Below, piece after piece: positions 43,489-50,108 of a DNA stretch of 64,000 bases. Origin of the DNA: Streptomyces fradiae ATCC 10745 = DSM 40063. Its GTDB lineage: Bacteria > Actinomycetota > Actinomycetes > Streptomycetales > Streptomycetaceae. A program made the translations under genes and the position numbers. Below the pieces are notes generated by a model, which was given only the letters and a program-made list of their open reading frames with translations, made no database searches and had not been told where the DNA came from. The stretch spans positions 6,364,501-6,428,500 of the forward strand of contig NZ_CP023696.1 in the NCBI RefSeq assembly GCF_008704425.1, given 5' to 3'. Every line of letters starts with the position of its first letter. Within the stretch, counting starts at the first letter, position 1.

Positions 43489-45099
43489 ATGCCCGACGCC
43501 GTCGTCATCGGGGCGGGCCCCAACGGGCTGGTCGCCGCCAACGTGCTCGCCGACCGCGGCTGGTCGGTCGAGGTGCTGGAGGCCCAGGACGAGCCGGGCG
43601 GGGCCGTCCGCAGCGACCGGGGCGTGGACCCCGCCTTCGTCAGCGACCTCTTCAGCTCCTTCTACCCGCTCACCGCGGCCTCCCGGGTCATCCGCTCCCT
43701 GCGCCTCCACGAGTGGGGGCTGCGCTGGAGCCACGCCCCGGCCGTCGTCGCCCACCCGCTGCGCGACGGGCGCTGCGCCGTCCTCGAACGCGACCCGGAG
43801 CGCACGGCCGCCGGCCTGGACGCCTTCGCGCCCGGCGACGGCGCCGCCTGGCACGACCTGCACGACCTGTGGACGCGGATCGCCCCCGATGCCCTGCGCG
43901 CGCTGTTCACCCCCTTCCCCCCGGTGCGGCCGGGCCTGCGGCTCGCCGCCCGGCTCGGCCCGGCCGAGGCGCTCCGCCTCGCCCGTACCGGCCTGCTCCC
44001 GGCCCGCCGCCTCGGCGAGGAGGCGTTCGCCGGGGACGGCGGGCGGCTGCTGCTCGCCGGGAACGCCCTGCACGCCGACCTCTCACCCGAGACGGCGCTC
44101 GGCGGCGGCCTCGGCTGGCTGATGTGCATGCTCGGCCAGAGCGTCGGCTTCCCCGTCCCCGTCGGCGGCGTGGGCGCCCTCACCGACGCCCTCGCGCGCC
44201 GCCTCGCCGACCGGGGCGGCACCGTCCGCTGCGGGCGGCGCGTCACGGAGGTGACGGTGCGCGACGGGCGGGCACGCGGCGTCCGGACGGCCGACGGGGA
44301 GTACGTCGCGGCGCGCCGCGCCGTCCTCGCCGACGTGACGGCGCCCGCCCTGTACGGGGGACTCGTCGCGTGGGAGCACCTGCCGGGACGGCTCCGCGAC
44401 GACATGCGGCGCTTCCAGTGGGACGTCGGCACGGTCAAGGTCGACTGGGCCCTGGACCGGCCCGTCCCGTGGGCCGCCGACGGACCGGCCCGCGCGGGGA
44501 CCGTGCACCTCGCCGACGGCGTCGACGAGCTGACCCGGTTCGCCGCACAGCTCGCCCGGCGCCTCGTCCCCGACCGGCCGTTCCTGGTGCTGGGCCAGAT
44601 GACCACCGCCGACCCGACCCGTTCCCCCGCGGGGACGGAGTCGGCGTGGGCGTACACGCACGTGCCGCGCACCGTGGCCGGCGACGCGGGGCCGGACGGC
44701 GTCACCGGGGCCTGGACGCGGGCGGACCGGGAGCGCATGGCCGACCGCGTGGAGGCCGTCGTGGAGACGTACGCGCCCGGCTTCCGCTCCACGGTGCGGG
44801 CCCGCCGCGTCCTGGCCCCGCCCACCCTGGAGGCGATGGACGCCAATCTGAGGGGCGGCGCCGTCAACGGCGGCACGACCGCCCTCCACCAGCAGCTGCT
44901 CTTCCGCCCCGTGCCGGGCGCGGGCCGCCCGGAGACCCCGGTGCGGGGCCTGTACCTGGCGTCCGCGTCCGCCCATCCGGGCGGCGGCGTGCACGGCGCG
45001 CCCGGCGCCAACGCGGCCCGCGCCGCGCTCATCCGGGCGGCCTCGCCGTCCGCCCTGCTGGCGGCCGGCCGCCGCGGGGCCGGTCGCGCCCGGGACTGA
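43489..45099 (+). CDS. FAD-dependent oxidoreductase, phytoene-desaturase-like
   Basis: A 536-residue flavoprotein of the CrtI/amine-oxidase superfamily. The N-terminal dinucleotide-binding motif is DAVVIGAGPNGLVAANVLADRG followed by VEVLEAQDEPGGAVRS, and the C-terminal FAD contact is RGLYLASASAHPGGGVHGAPGANAARAAL, the usual CrtI ending. It probably desaturates or isomerises an isoprenoid or retinol-like lipid; no phytoene synthase or other carotenoid gene is adjacent, so carotenoid synthesis cannot be claimed. ATG 43489 has a CAGGAG ribosome-binding site. Confidence 0.88.
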   Translation: MPDAVVIGAGPNGLVAANVLADRGWSVEVLEAQDEPGGAVRSDRGVDPAFVSDLFSSFYPLTAASRVIRSLRLHEWGLRWSHAPAVVAHPLRDGRCAVLERDPERTAAGLDAFAPGDGAAWHDLHDLWTRIAPDALRALFTPFPPVRPGLRLAARLGPAEALRLARTGLLPARRLGEEAFAGDGGRLLLAGNALHADLSPETALGGGLGWLMCMLGQSVGFPVPVGGVGALTDALARRLADRGGTVRCGRRVTEVTVRDGRARGVRTADGEYVAARRAVLADVTAPALYGGLVAWEHLPGRLRDDMRRFQWDVGTVKVDWALDRPVPWAADGPARAGTVHLADGVDELTRFAAQLARRLVPDRPFLVLGQMTTADPTRSPAGTESAWAYTHVPRTVAGDAGPDGVTGAWTRADRERMADRVEAVVETYAPGFRSTVRARRVLAPPTLEAMDANLRGGAVNGGTTALHQQLLFRPVPGAGRPETPVRGLYLASASAHPGGGVHGAPGANAARAALIRAASPSALLAAGRRGAGRARD

Positions 45100-45613
45100 G
45101 GACGCGGGCACCGGCAGGCTTCGGGACGCCCCGCACGGGCACCCGGCGCCCCACGCACGGGACCGGCCCCGGCGCCCCGGCACCGGATCGCGGGACCGCC
45201 CCCGGGGAGAACCGCCAGGGGACCACCACGGCGGACGTCACCGCGTCCGTCCGGACCGACGAGGAGCGGGAGCCCCGGCCCGGCGGCTCGGGCCGCTCCC
45301 CGCGCGAGGCGGGGGTCCAGCGGGAGGACCACGGGGAGTGGGCGCGCGACCCGACCGGCACCCCGCCCGTTCGCCGGGCGCCCCATGCAGCGCTTGGCGC
45401 CGCGTCCGCACGGCCCGCTGTCCGCGCACCGCCCGGCACCCACCCGGAACCGGTGGGCGAAGCCCGGTCGCCGGCCGGGCACGCTTCGCGCGGCGACCGG
45501 CGACCGGCGACCGGCGACTGGCGACCGGGGGGCCTCAGGGCGCGGGGCCGTCCCGAAGGCGGGCGGCCGTGCCGGTGCGGCCGTGCCGTCCCGGCGGCGG
45601 GGCGGCCCGCCCG
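45100..45613. other. Convergent intergenic region with a short tandem repeat
   Basis: About 510 bp between the phytoene-desaturase-like gene and the MerR gene. I see no gene. A 7-bp unit GGCGACC/T repeats five times at about 45492-45527. The rest is ordinary GC-rich sequence. Confidence 0.5.
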
Positions 45614-46543
45614 TCAGGTCGTGGCGGACTGCCGGGCCAGCGCCGCGCGCAGCCAGTCGTCCACGGCGCCGGGCGTCGGCTCCGGCGAGGCGGACGCCTC
45701 GGCGGTGAGCCGCCAGAAGCGGTCGACGGCGGGATGCGCGACGTCGTCGAGCCAGCGGACCAGCCGCCGCCGGAACTCGGGGGTGTCGCGGGTACCGCGC
45801 ATCCCGGCGTGGGCTGCCACGAAGCAGTCCAGCGCCTCGCCCGCGAACGGCCCCCGCCCCGCGCGCACATCGGGCGCGGCCAGCGCGAACGCCTCGGTCA
45901 GCCCCTCGTAGAGCACGGCGGGGCGGCACGCCCCGTCCGGGGTGCTCGCCACCGGGCGGCACACGGAGACCGCCGCGTCGGCGCCCGTCGCCAGGGCGTG
46001 CAGCCGCGCGAAGGCCAGCACCTGATCGGGCGTCGGGTCGTCGGGCGGGGCGGGCACCGCCGCCTCCGTGAGGGACGACAGGAGCCGGGCGGGAAGTCGC
46101 GGCGGCAGCACCCGCCGCAGGAAGCGCGCCACGGGAGCCGTACTGGGCGGCGAGTCCAGCGCCCCGACCAGCCGCAGCCGGTCGGCCCGCTCCCGCGCCG
46201 GGCAGTCGCGCAGCAGCCGCAGGGCCGCCTCGCGCCAGCGCAGCGCGGCCATCCGGTCGCCCAGCTCGCGCAGTCGTCCCGCGATGGCGTCCTCCAGCGC
46301 GCCGTCCAGACCGTCCTCGCGCTCCAGCACCCGGCCCACCTCCGGGACGGACAGGTCCAGCGCCCGCAGGGAGCGGATCAGCCGCAGCCGGTCCAACGCC
46401 CCCCGCCCGTAACGCCGGTGGCCGCCCGCGCTGCGCGCGGTCTCCGGCAGCAGCCCCAGCTCCGAGTAGTAGCGCACCGTCTTCACGGTGGTCCCGGCCC
46501 GCTCGGCGAGCTCCCCGATGCTCCACGTCCCGTCGGCGGACAT
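45614..46543 (-). CDS. MerR-family transcriptional regulator
   Basis: A 309-residue MerR protein. The winged HTH occupies residues ~7-75 (WSIGELAERAGTTVKTVRYYSELGLLPETARSAGGHRRYGRGALDRLRLIRSLRALDLSVPEVGRVL), followed by a coiled dimerisation helix and a ~180-residue C-terminal helical domain of no known ligand class. There are too few cysteines for a metal sensor. The ATG at 46543 is at the normal distance from the HTH. It is divergent from the terpene synthase promoter region. Confidence 0.93.
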   Translation of the reverse strand: MSADGTWSIGELAERAGTTVKTVRYYSELGLLPETARSAGGHRRYGRGALDRLRLIRSLRALDLSVPEVGRVLEREDGLDGALEDAIAGRLRELGDRMAALRWREAALRLLRDCPARERADRLRLVGALDSPPSTAPVARFLRRVLPPRLPARLLSSLTEAAVPAPPDDPTPDQVLAFARLHALATGADAAVSVCRPVASTPDGACRPAVLYEGLTEAFALAAPDVRAGRGPFAGEALDCFVAAHAGMRGTRDTPEFRRRLVRWLDDVAHPAVDRFWRLTAEASASPEPTPGAVDDWLRAALARQSATT

Positions 46544-46983
46544 CCCGCACCTCCCTCCGCGGCCCTCACCGTACCCGCGCGCGGACGGCCCGGCGCGGTG
46601 GGGGAGAGCGCCGGCCGGCCGCGCGCAGCGGTCTGGCGCCCGGCCAGGGCGGTGGAGCGGCGGCCGGGCACGGCGGCGGTCCGGTACGGCAGGGCGCGGC
46701 GCCCGGAGCGCGCCGGGCCGTCGGCACGCGTCGCGCCCGCCCCGCCGCCGACGGCGCGCCAGCCGGCTTTCGGCCGTGACCGCGACCGCCGGCACACGGC
46801 GCGGCGCCCACCGGCACGCGGGCGTGCGGGCGCGTCGCGCGGACGGGGCACCGGGCCGGTGCGCCCGGTCCCAACCCCCTGAAACCGACACCGAATCGGG
46901 CGAAGAGAATCCCTCGCATATGCCAGCCGGAATACTCCGAGGACATGCGTGCGAAGGGCGCCCGGGGGTGCGGTCTGATGATA

Positions 46984-47013
46984 TTGACAGTGTCGATCAC
47001 GGTACGGGTTAAT
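46984..47013 (+). promoter_or_regulatory. Promoter of the terpene synthase-P450 operon
   Basis: TTGACA (46984-46989) is a perfect -35, separated by 18 bp from GTTAAT (47008-47013). The predicted leader is ~180 nt before ATG 47202, which is long for this organism. Confidence 0.65.
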
Positions 47014-47044
47014 GGGCGGGAATGGCTTCGAAGTGCGGTCCGGT

Positions 47045-47067
47045 GTTCCCGTTCGAATCGGGGGAAC
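47045..47067 (+). promoter_or_regulatory. Hairpin in the terpene synthase leader
   Basis: GTTCCC (47045-47050) and GGGAAC (47062-47067) form a 6-bp stem enclosing an 11-nt loop that itself contains TTCGAA. It lies in the predicted leader ~25 nt after the start of transcription; a regulatory role is possible but unproven. Confidence 0.4.
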
Positions 47068-47201
47068 GGGCTGCTCCGCAGCCGGATCGCTCAAGGCAAG
47101 TCACGGCGAGCGGGCCTCCGTTCGCGGCTTCGGCACCGACCGGCGGCCGAGTGAGGGCGAACGGGGGAAAGCGGACCGCGATTTCCTCCGGAGGGAGATC
47201 A

Positions 47202-48317
47202 ATGCCCCATCTCGACCCTTTCACCGTCCCGGAGTTCCACCTTCCGTTCGAGAACTCCAAAGACCCCGGTGCCGACCGCGCCAACGCCGAGGCGACCGCC
47301 TGGGCCGTCGACCGGGGGCTCATCGAGGCCGAGGCGAGCGAGCAGTTCGCGGGGATCGGCTTCGGCCACCTCGCGGCCCGCGTCGACCGGGGCGCCCCCT
47401 ACGGGCGACTGCTCCTGCTGGCCCAGTGGATGGCCTGGTCGTTCGTCCTCGACGACCAGCACGACCTGCTCATCAGGTCCGGCCGGGTCGGCGACTGGCA
47501 GCCCCTCTCCGCCGCGATGGCCCGCCACGTCTCCGGCGCCCCCGCCGACCCGGCCCCCGCCGACCCGGCGCCCGCCGACCCGGCCCCGGCGAAGGCCGCG
47601 GACCCGGCGCCCGCGAAGGCGGCGGGGGACCCGGCCCGCGCCAACCCGCTCGTGGCCTCCTTCGCCGAGCTGTGCGACCGCATCCTGGCCGGGATGAGCC
47701 CCCTGATCCAGGCCCGCTACCGCCGCCACGTCCCGCGCATGCTCCGCTCCCTCGACGAGGAGGCCGCCAACCGGCGCCCCGGCCACCGCCCCGCCGTGGA
47801 GGAGTACGTCCTGACCCGCCGCCACAGCTCCCAGCTGCTGCCGATGATGGACATGGTCGAGGCCGACCAGGGCGTCGAGGTCCCCGACGGCGCCGACGCC
47901 GCCCCGGAGCTGCGGGAGCTGCTGTGGAGCGCCGTCGACGTCATCTCCTGGGGCAACGACGTCTTCTCCCTGCCCAAGGAGTACTCCTGCGGCGACACCA
48001 ACAACCTCGTCGCCCTCCTCGCCGACTGGCACGGCCTCGGCCTGCCCGACGCCGTGCGCGCCGTCGAAGGCCGCATCCGCGACCGCGTGGAGGAGTTCCT
48101 CGCCGTCTCCCGCGCCCTGCCCACCGCCCTCGACGCGCTCGGCGTCACCGACCCGGCGGCCCGCACCGCCGTGCGGCGCCGCGTCCGCTGCTACGAGGAG
48201 TGGATGATCGGCACCGACCTCTGGCAGCGCCACGACTGCACGCGGTACCGGGACGAGCGGTTCGCCGCCGGGCTCGAAGCCGCCTACACCCGCCCGGACC
48301 TCGTCTCCGTCGCCTGA
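47202..48317 (+). CDS. Class I terpene synthase (probable sesquiterpene cyclase) with an internal DPAPA insertion
   Basis: A 371-residue bacterial terpene cyclase. The DDxxD motif is DDQHD (residues 84-88), the Mg-binding NSE triad is NDVFSLPKE (252-260), a pyrophosphate-sensing arginine lies at 206/207 (LTRRHSS), and the RY pair is at 348-349. All class I catalytic elements are thus present. The size and the N-terminus (VPEFHLPFENSKDPGADRANAEATAWAVDRGL) fit sesquiterpene synthases acting on farnesyl diphosphate, but the product cannot be predicted. Residues ~111-147 are a low-complexity insert (DPAPA repeats plus KAAD/AKAAGD) between the metal motif and the NSE helix, absent from known family members as I recall them. 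ATG 47202 has a GGAGGGAG ribosome-binding site. It is followed at 12 bp by a P450 gene. Confidence 0.9.
   Translation: MPHLDPFTVPEFHLPFENSKDPGADRANAEATAWAVDRGLIEAEASEQFAGIGFGHLAARVDRGAPYGRLLLLAQWMAWSFVLDDQHDLLIRSGRVGDWQPLSAAMARHVSGAPADPAPADPAPADPAPAKAADPAPAKAAGDPARANPLVASFAELCDRILAGMSPLIQARYRRHVPRMLRSLDEEAANRRPGHRPAVEEYVLTRRHSSQLLPMMDMVEADQGVEVPDGADAAPELRELLWSAVDVISWGNDVFSLPKEYSCGDTNNLVALLADWHGLGLPDAVRAVEGRIRDRVEEFLAVSRALPTALDALGVTDPAARTAVRRRVRCYEEWMIGTDLWQRHDCTRYRDERFAAGLEAAYTRPDLVSVA
47548..47637 (+). repeat. 15-bp in-frame repeat inside the terpene synthase gene
   Basis: GACCCGGC(C/G)CCCGCC-type 15-bp units repeat about five times, two of them interrupted by GAAGGCG inserts, and encode DPAPA units. 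Copy-number change would not shift the frame. Confidence 0.8.
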
Positions 48318-48329
48318 GGGGAACATCCC

Positions 48330-49964
48330 ATGACCCGTACGAGCCCCGGCCACGCCGGCGACCACGCCCCCGGTGACCCCCGCGACGGCACCGGCGCCAC
48401 CCCGCCCGGCGCCACCGGGCCCGGACGCGCCCCGCGCCCCGGGCCCGTACCGCCCGACGGCTCGGCCCCACCCGAAGCCGCCCCACCCGGCCGCGCCGCA
48501 CCGCCCGAAGCCGCACCGCCCGAAGCCGCCCCGCCACCCGAGGCCGGGCGGGGGCGGGCCCCGTCCGGGGAGGCCGCCCCGCCGCCGGAGGCCCCGCCCG
48601 TGACCCCCGCCCCGCCCCCGAGGCCGGCCCCGCCCGGCCGCGCCCCCATGGCGCCCGGCCGCCTGCCCGTCCTGGGCCACGCCCTGCGACTGTCGCGCGG
48701 GCCCATCGCCTTCCTGGAGTCGCTGCGCGACGTCGGCCCCGTCGTCCGCGTCGACCTCGGCGGCTGGCCCCTGCACGTCCTCACCGAACCCGCCCTCATC
48801 CACACCGTCCTCGTCGGCGAGGCGCACGCCTACGGGCGGGGCCGCATCTTCGAGAAGCTCCGCCCCCTCTTCGGCAACGGCATCGCCACCACCGACGGCG
48901 CCTTCCACCGCAAGCAGCGCCGCCTCATGCAGCCGGCGTTCCAGCGCACCCGCGTCTCCCGCTACGCCGAGCTGATGTGCCGGGAGGCGGACGCCATGGC
49001 CGCCGGCTGGACGGCGGGCCAGGAGGTGCGCGTCGACCGGGAGATGCGCCGCTTCGCCCTCTCCGCCGTCGCAGGCATGATCTTCTCGGGGGACGTGGAC
49101 CAGCCCGCCGTGCGCGAGGTTCACCGGTCCTTCCCCATCATCCTGGAGGGCATGCTCGTGCGCACCGTCATGCCCAAGGCGTTCGACCGGCTGCCCATCC
49201 CCCTCAACCGCCGCTTCGACGCCGCGGCGGCCCGCCTGCGCGCCATCATCGACGAGGTGGTCGCCGCCTACGGCCCCGAGGACCGCGGCCGCGACGACCT
49301 CATCTCGCTGCTCCTGGCCAGCACCGACCCGGAGACCGGCGAGACGATGAGCGCCGAGCAGGTCCGCGACGAGCTCATCACCATCCTCTTCGGCGGCACC
49401 GAGACCGCCTCCACCACCCTCGCCTGGATCTTCCACGAACTGGCCCGCCACCCCGAGGTGGAGGAGCGCGTCCACGCCGAGGTCGACGCGGTCGTCGGCG
49501 ACCGGCCGGTCACCCCCGCGGACCTGCCCGCGCTCACGTACACCAAGAGGGTCTTCGAGGAGTCGCTGCGGCTCCACTCGCCGCTGCTGTTCACCCGCAG
49601 GCCCCTGACCCCGGTCACCCTCGGCGGAGTCGACATCCCCGCCGGCGCCGAGATCGCCTACAGCCCCTACGCGCTCCACCGCGACCCGGAACTCTTCCCC
49701 GACCCCACCGCGTTCGACACCGAGCGCTGGGACGGCACCGACCCCCATCGGGCGGTGCCGCGCCTGGAGAGCTTCATCCCGTTCGGCGCGGGCCAGCACA
49801 AGTGCATCGGGGACGCCTTCGCCGTCGCGGAGATCCTCACCGCCGTCGCGAGCGTCGCCCGGCGCTGGCGTCTGACGCCCGTCCCCGGCCACACCGTGAA
49901 GGAGGTGCCCGCGGGCATCCCGCTGCCGGACGCCCTGCCGATGGTCGTCACGGCACGGAGCTGA
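48330..49964 (+). CDS. Cytochrome P450 with long proline-rich N-terminal extension
   Basis: A 544-residue P450. The catalytic domain starts at about residue 107 (MAPGRLPVLGHAL) and has all hallmarks: I-helix FGGTETAS (354-361), ExxR at Glu411-Arg414 (ESLR), and the haem loop FGAGQHKCIG with Cys492. It resembles the bacterial P450s paired with terpene cyclases that oxidise the hydrocarbon. Residues 1-106 are an unusual Pro/Ala/Gly/Glu-rich region (PPEAAPPEAAPPPEAG). ATG 48330, 12 bp after the terpene synthase stop, has a GGGGAA ribosome-binding site; the internal ATG at 48648 has none, so the extension is probably translated. Confidence 0.92.
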   Translation: MTRTSPGHAGDHAPGDPRDGTGATPPGATGPGRAPRPGPVPPDGSAPPEAAPPGRAAPPEAAPPEAAPPPEAGRGRAPSGEAAPPPEAPPVTPAPPPRPAPPGRAPMAPGRLPVLGHALRLSRGPIAFLESLRDVGPVVRVDLGGWPLHVLTEPALIHTVLVGEAHAYGRGRIFEKLRPLFGNGIATTDGAFHRKQRRLMQPAFQRTRVSRYAELMCREADAMAAGWTAGQEVRVDREMRRFALSAVAGMIFSGDVDQPAVREVHRSFPIILEGMLVRTVMPKAFDRLPIPLNRRFDAAAARLRAIIDEVVAAYGPEDRGRDDLISLLLASTDPETGETMSAEQVRDELITILFGGTETASTTLAWIFHELARHPEVEERVHAEVDAVVGDRPVTPADLPALTYTKRVFEESLRLHSPLLFTRRPLTPVTLGGVDIPAGAEIAYSPYALHRDPELFPDPTAFDTERWDGTDPHRAVPRLESFIPFGAGQHKCIGDAFAVAEILTAVASVARRWRLTPVPGHTVKEVPAGIPLPDALPMVVTARS

Positions 49965-49983
49965 GACCGGCCCCGTGAGCGGC

Positions 49984-50007
49984 GTCAGCGCACGATACAG
50001 CGCTGAC
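49984..50007. terminator. Inverted repeat after the P450 gene
   Basis: GTCAGCGC (49984-49991) and GCGCTGAC (50000-50007) form a perfect 8-bp stem with an 8-nt loop, 20 bp after the P450 stop. It may terminate the terpene operon or be an operator for the downstream regulator gene. Confidence 0.5.
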
Positions 50008-50072
50008 CTCGTACGAGTGGCGGGATTCCCGAAAGTACGCCGAAGGACGGCCACTTTCCGTCGCCGTGCGCC

Positions 50073-50078
50073 TACACT
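50073..50078 (+). promoter_or_regulatory. Candidate -10 element of the LAL-type regulator gene
   Basis: TACACT lies ~30 bp upstream of ATG 50109, which has a GGAGGGGG ribosome-binding site. No standard -35 is visible. Confidence 0.4.
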
Positions 50079-50108
50079 CGGCCGCACGCGCTGGAGGGGG
50101 CACGCCAC

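Larger units (their letters stand above)
46544..47201. other. Divergent intergenic region upstream of the terpene synthase
   Basis: About 660 bp. From about 46880 the base composition becomes less extreme (GAATCCCTCGCATATG, GATGATATTGACAG), as in a regulated promoter region. It contains a consensus-like promoter at 46984-47013 and a leader hairpin (listed separately). I see no gene, although the terpene synthase frame is open back to 47022. Confidence 0.5.

Noticed and set aside
42627..45911. Very long frame through SRPBCC and the phytoene-desaturase-like gene in another register
   Set aside because: It has Pro/Arg-rich product across two well-supported genes, so it is a shadow.
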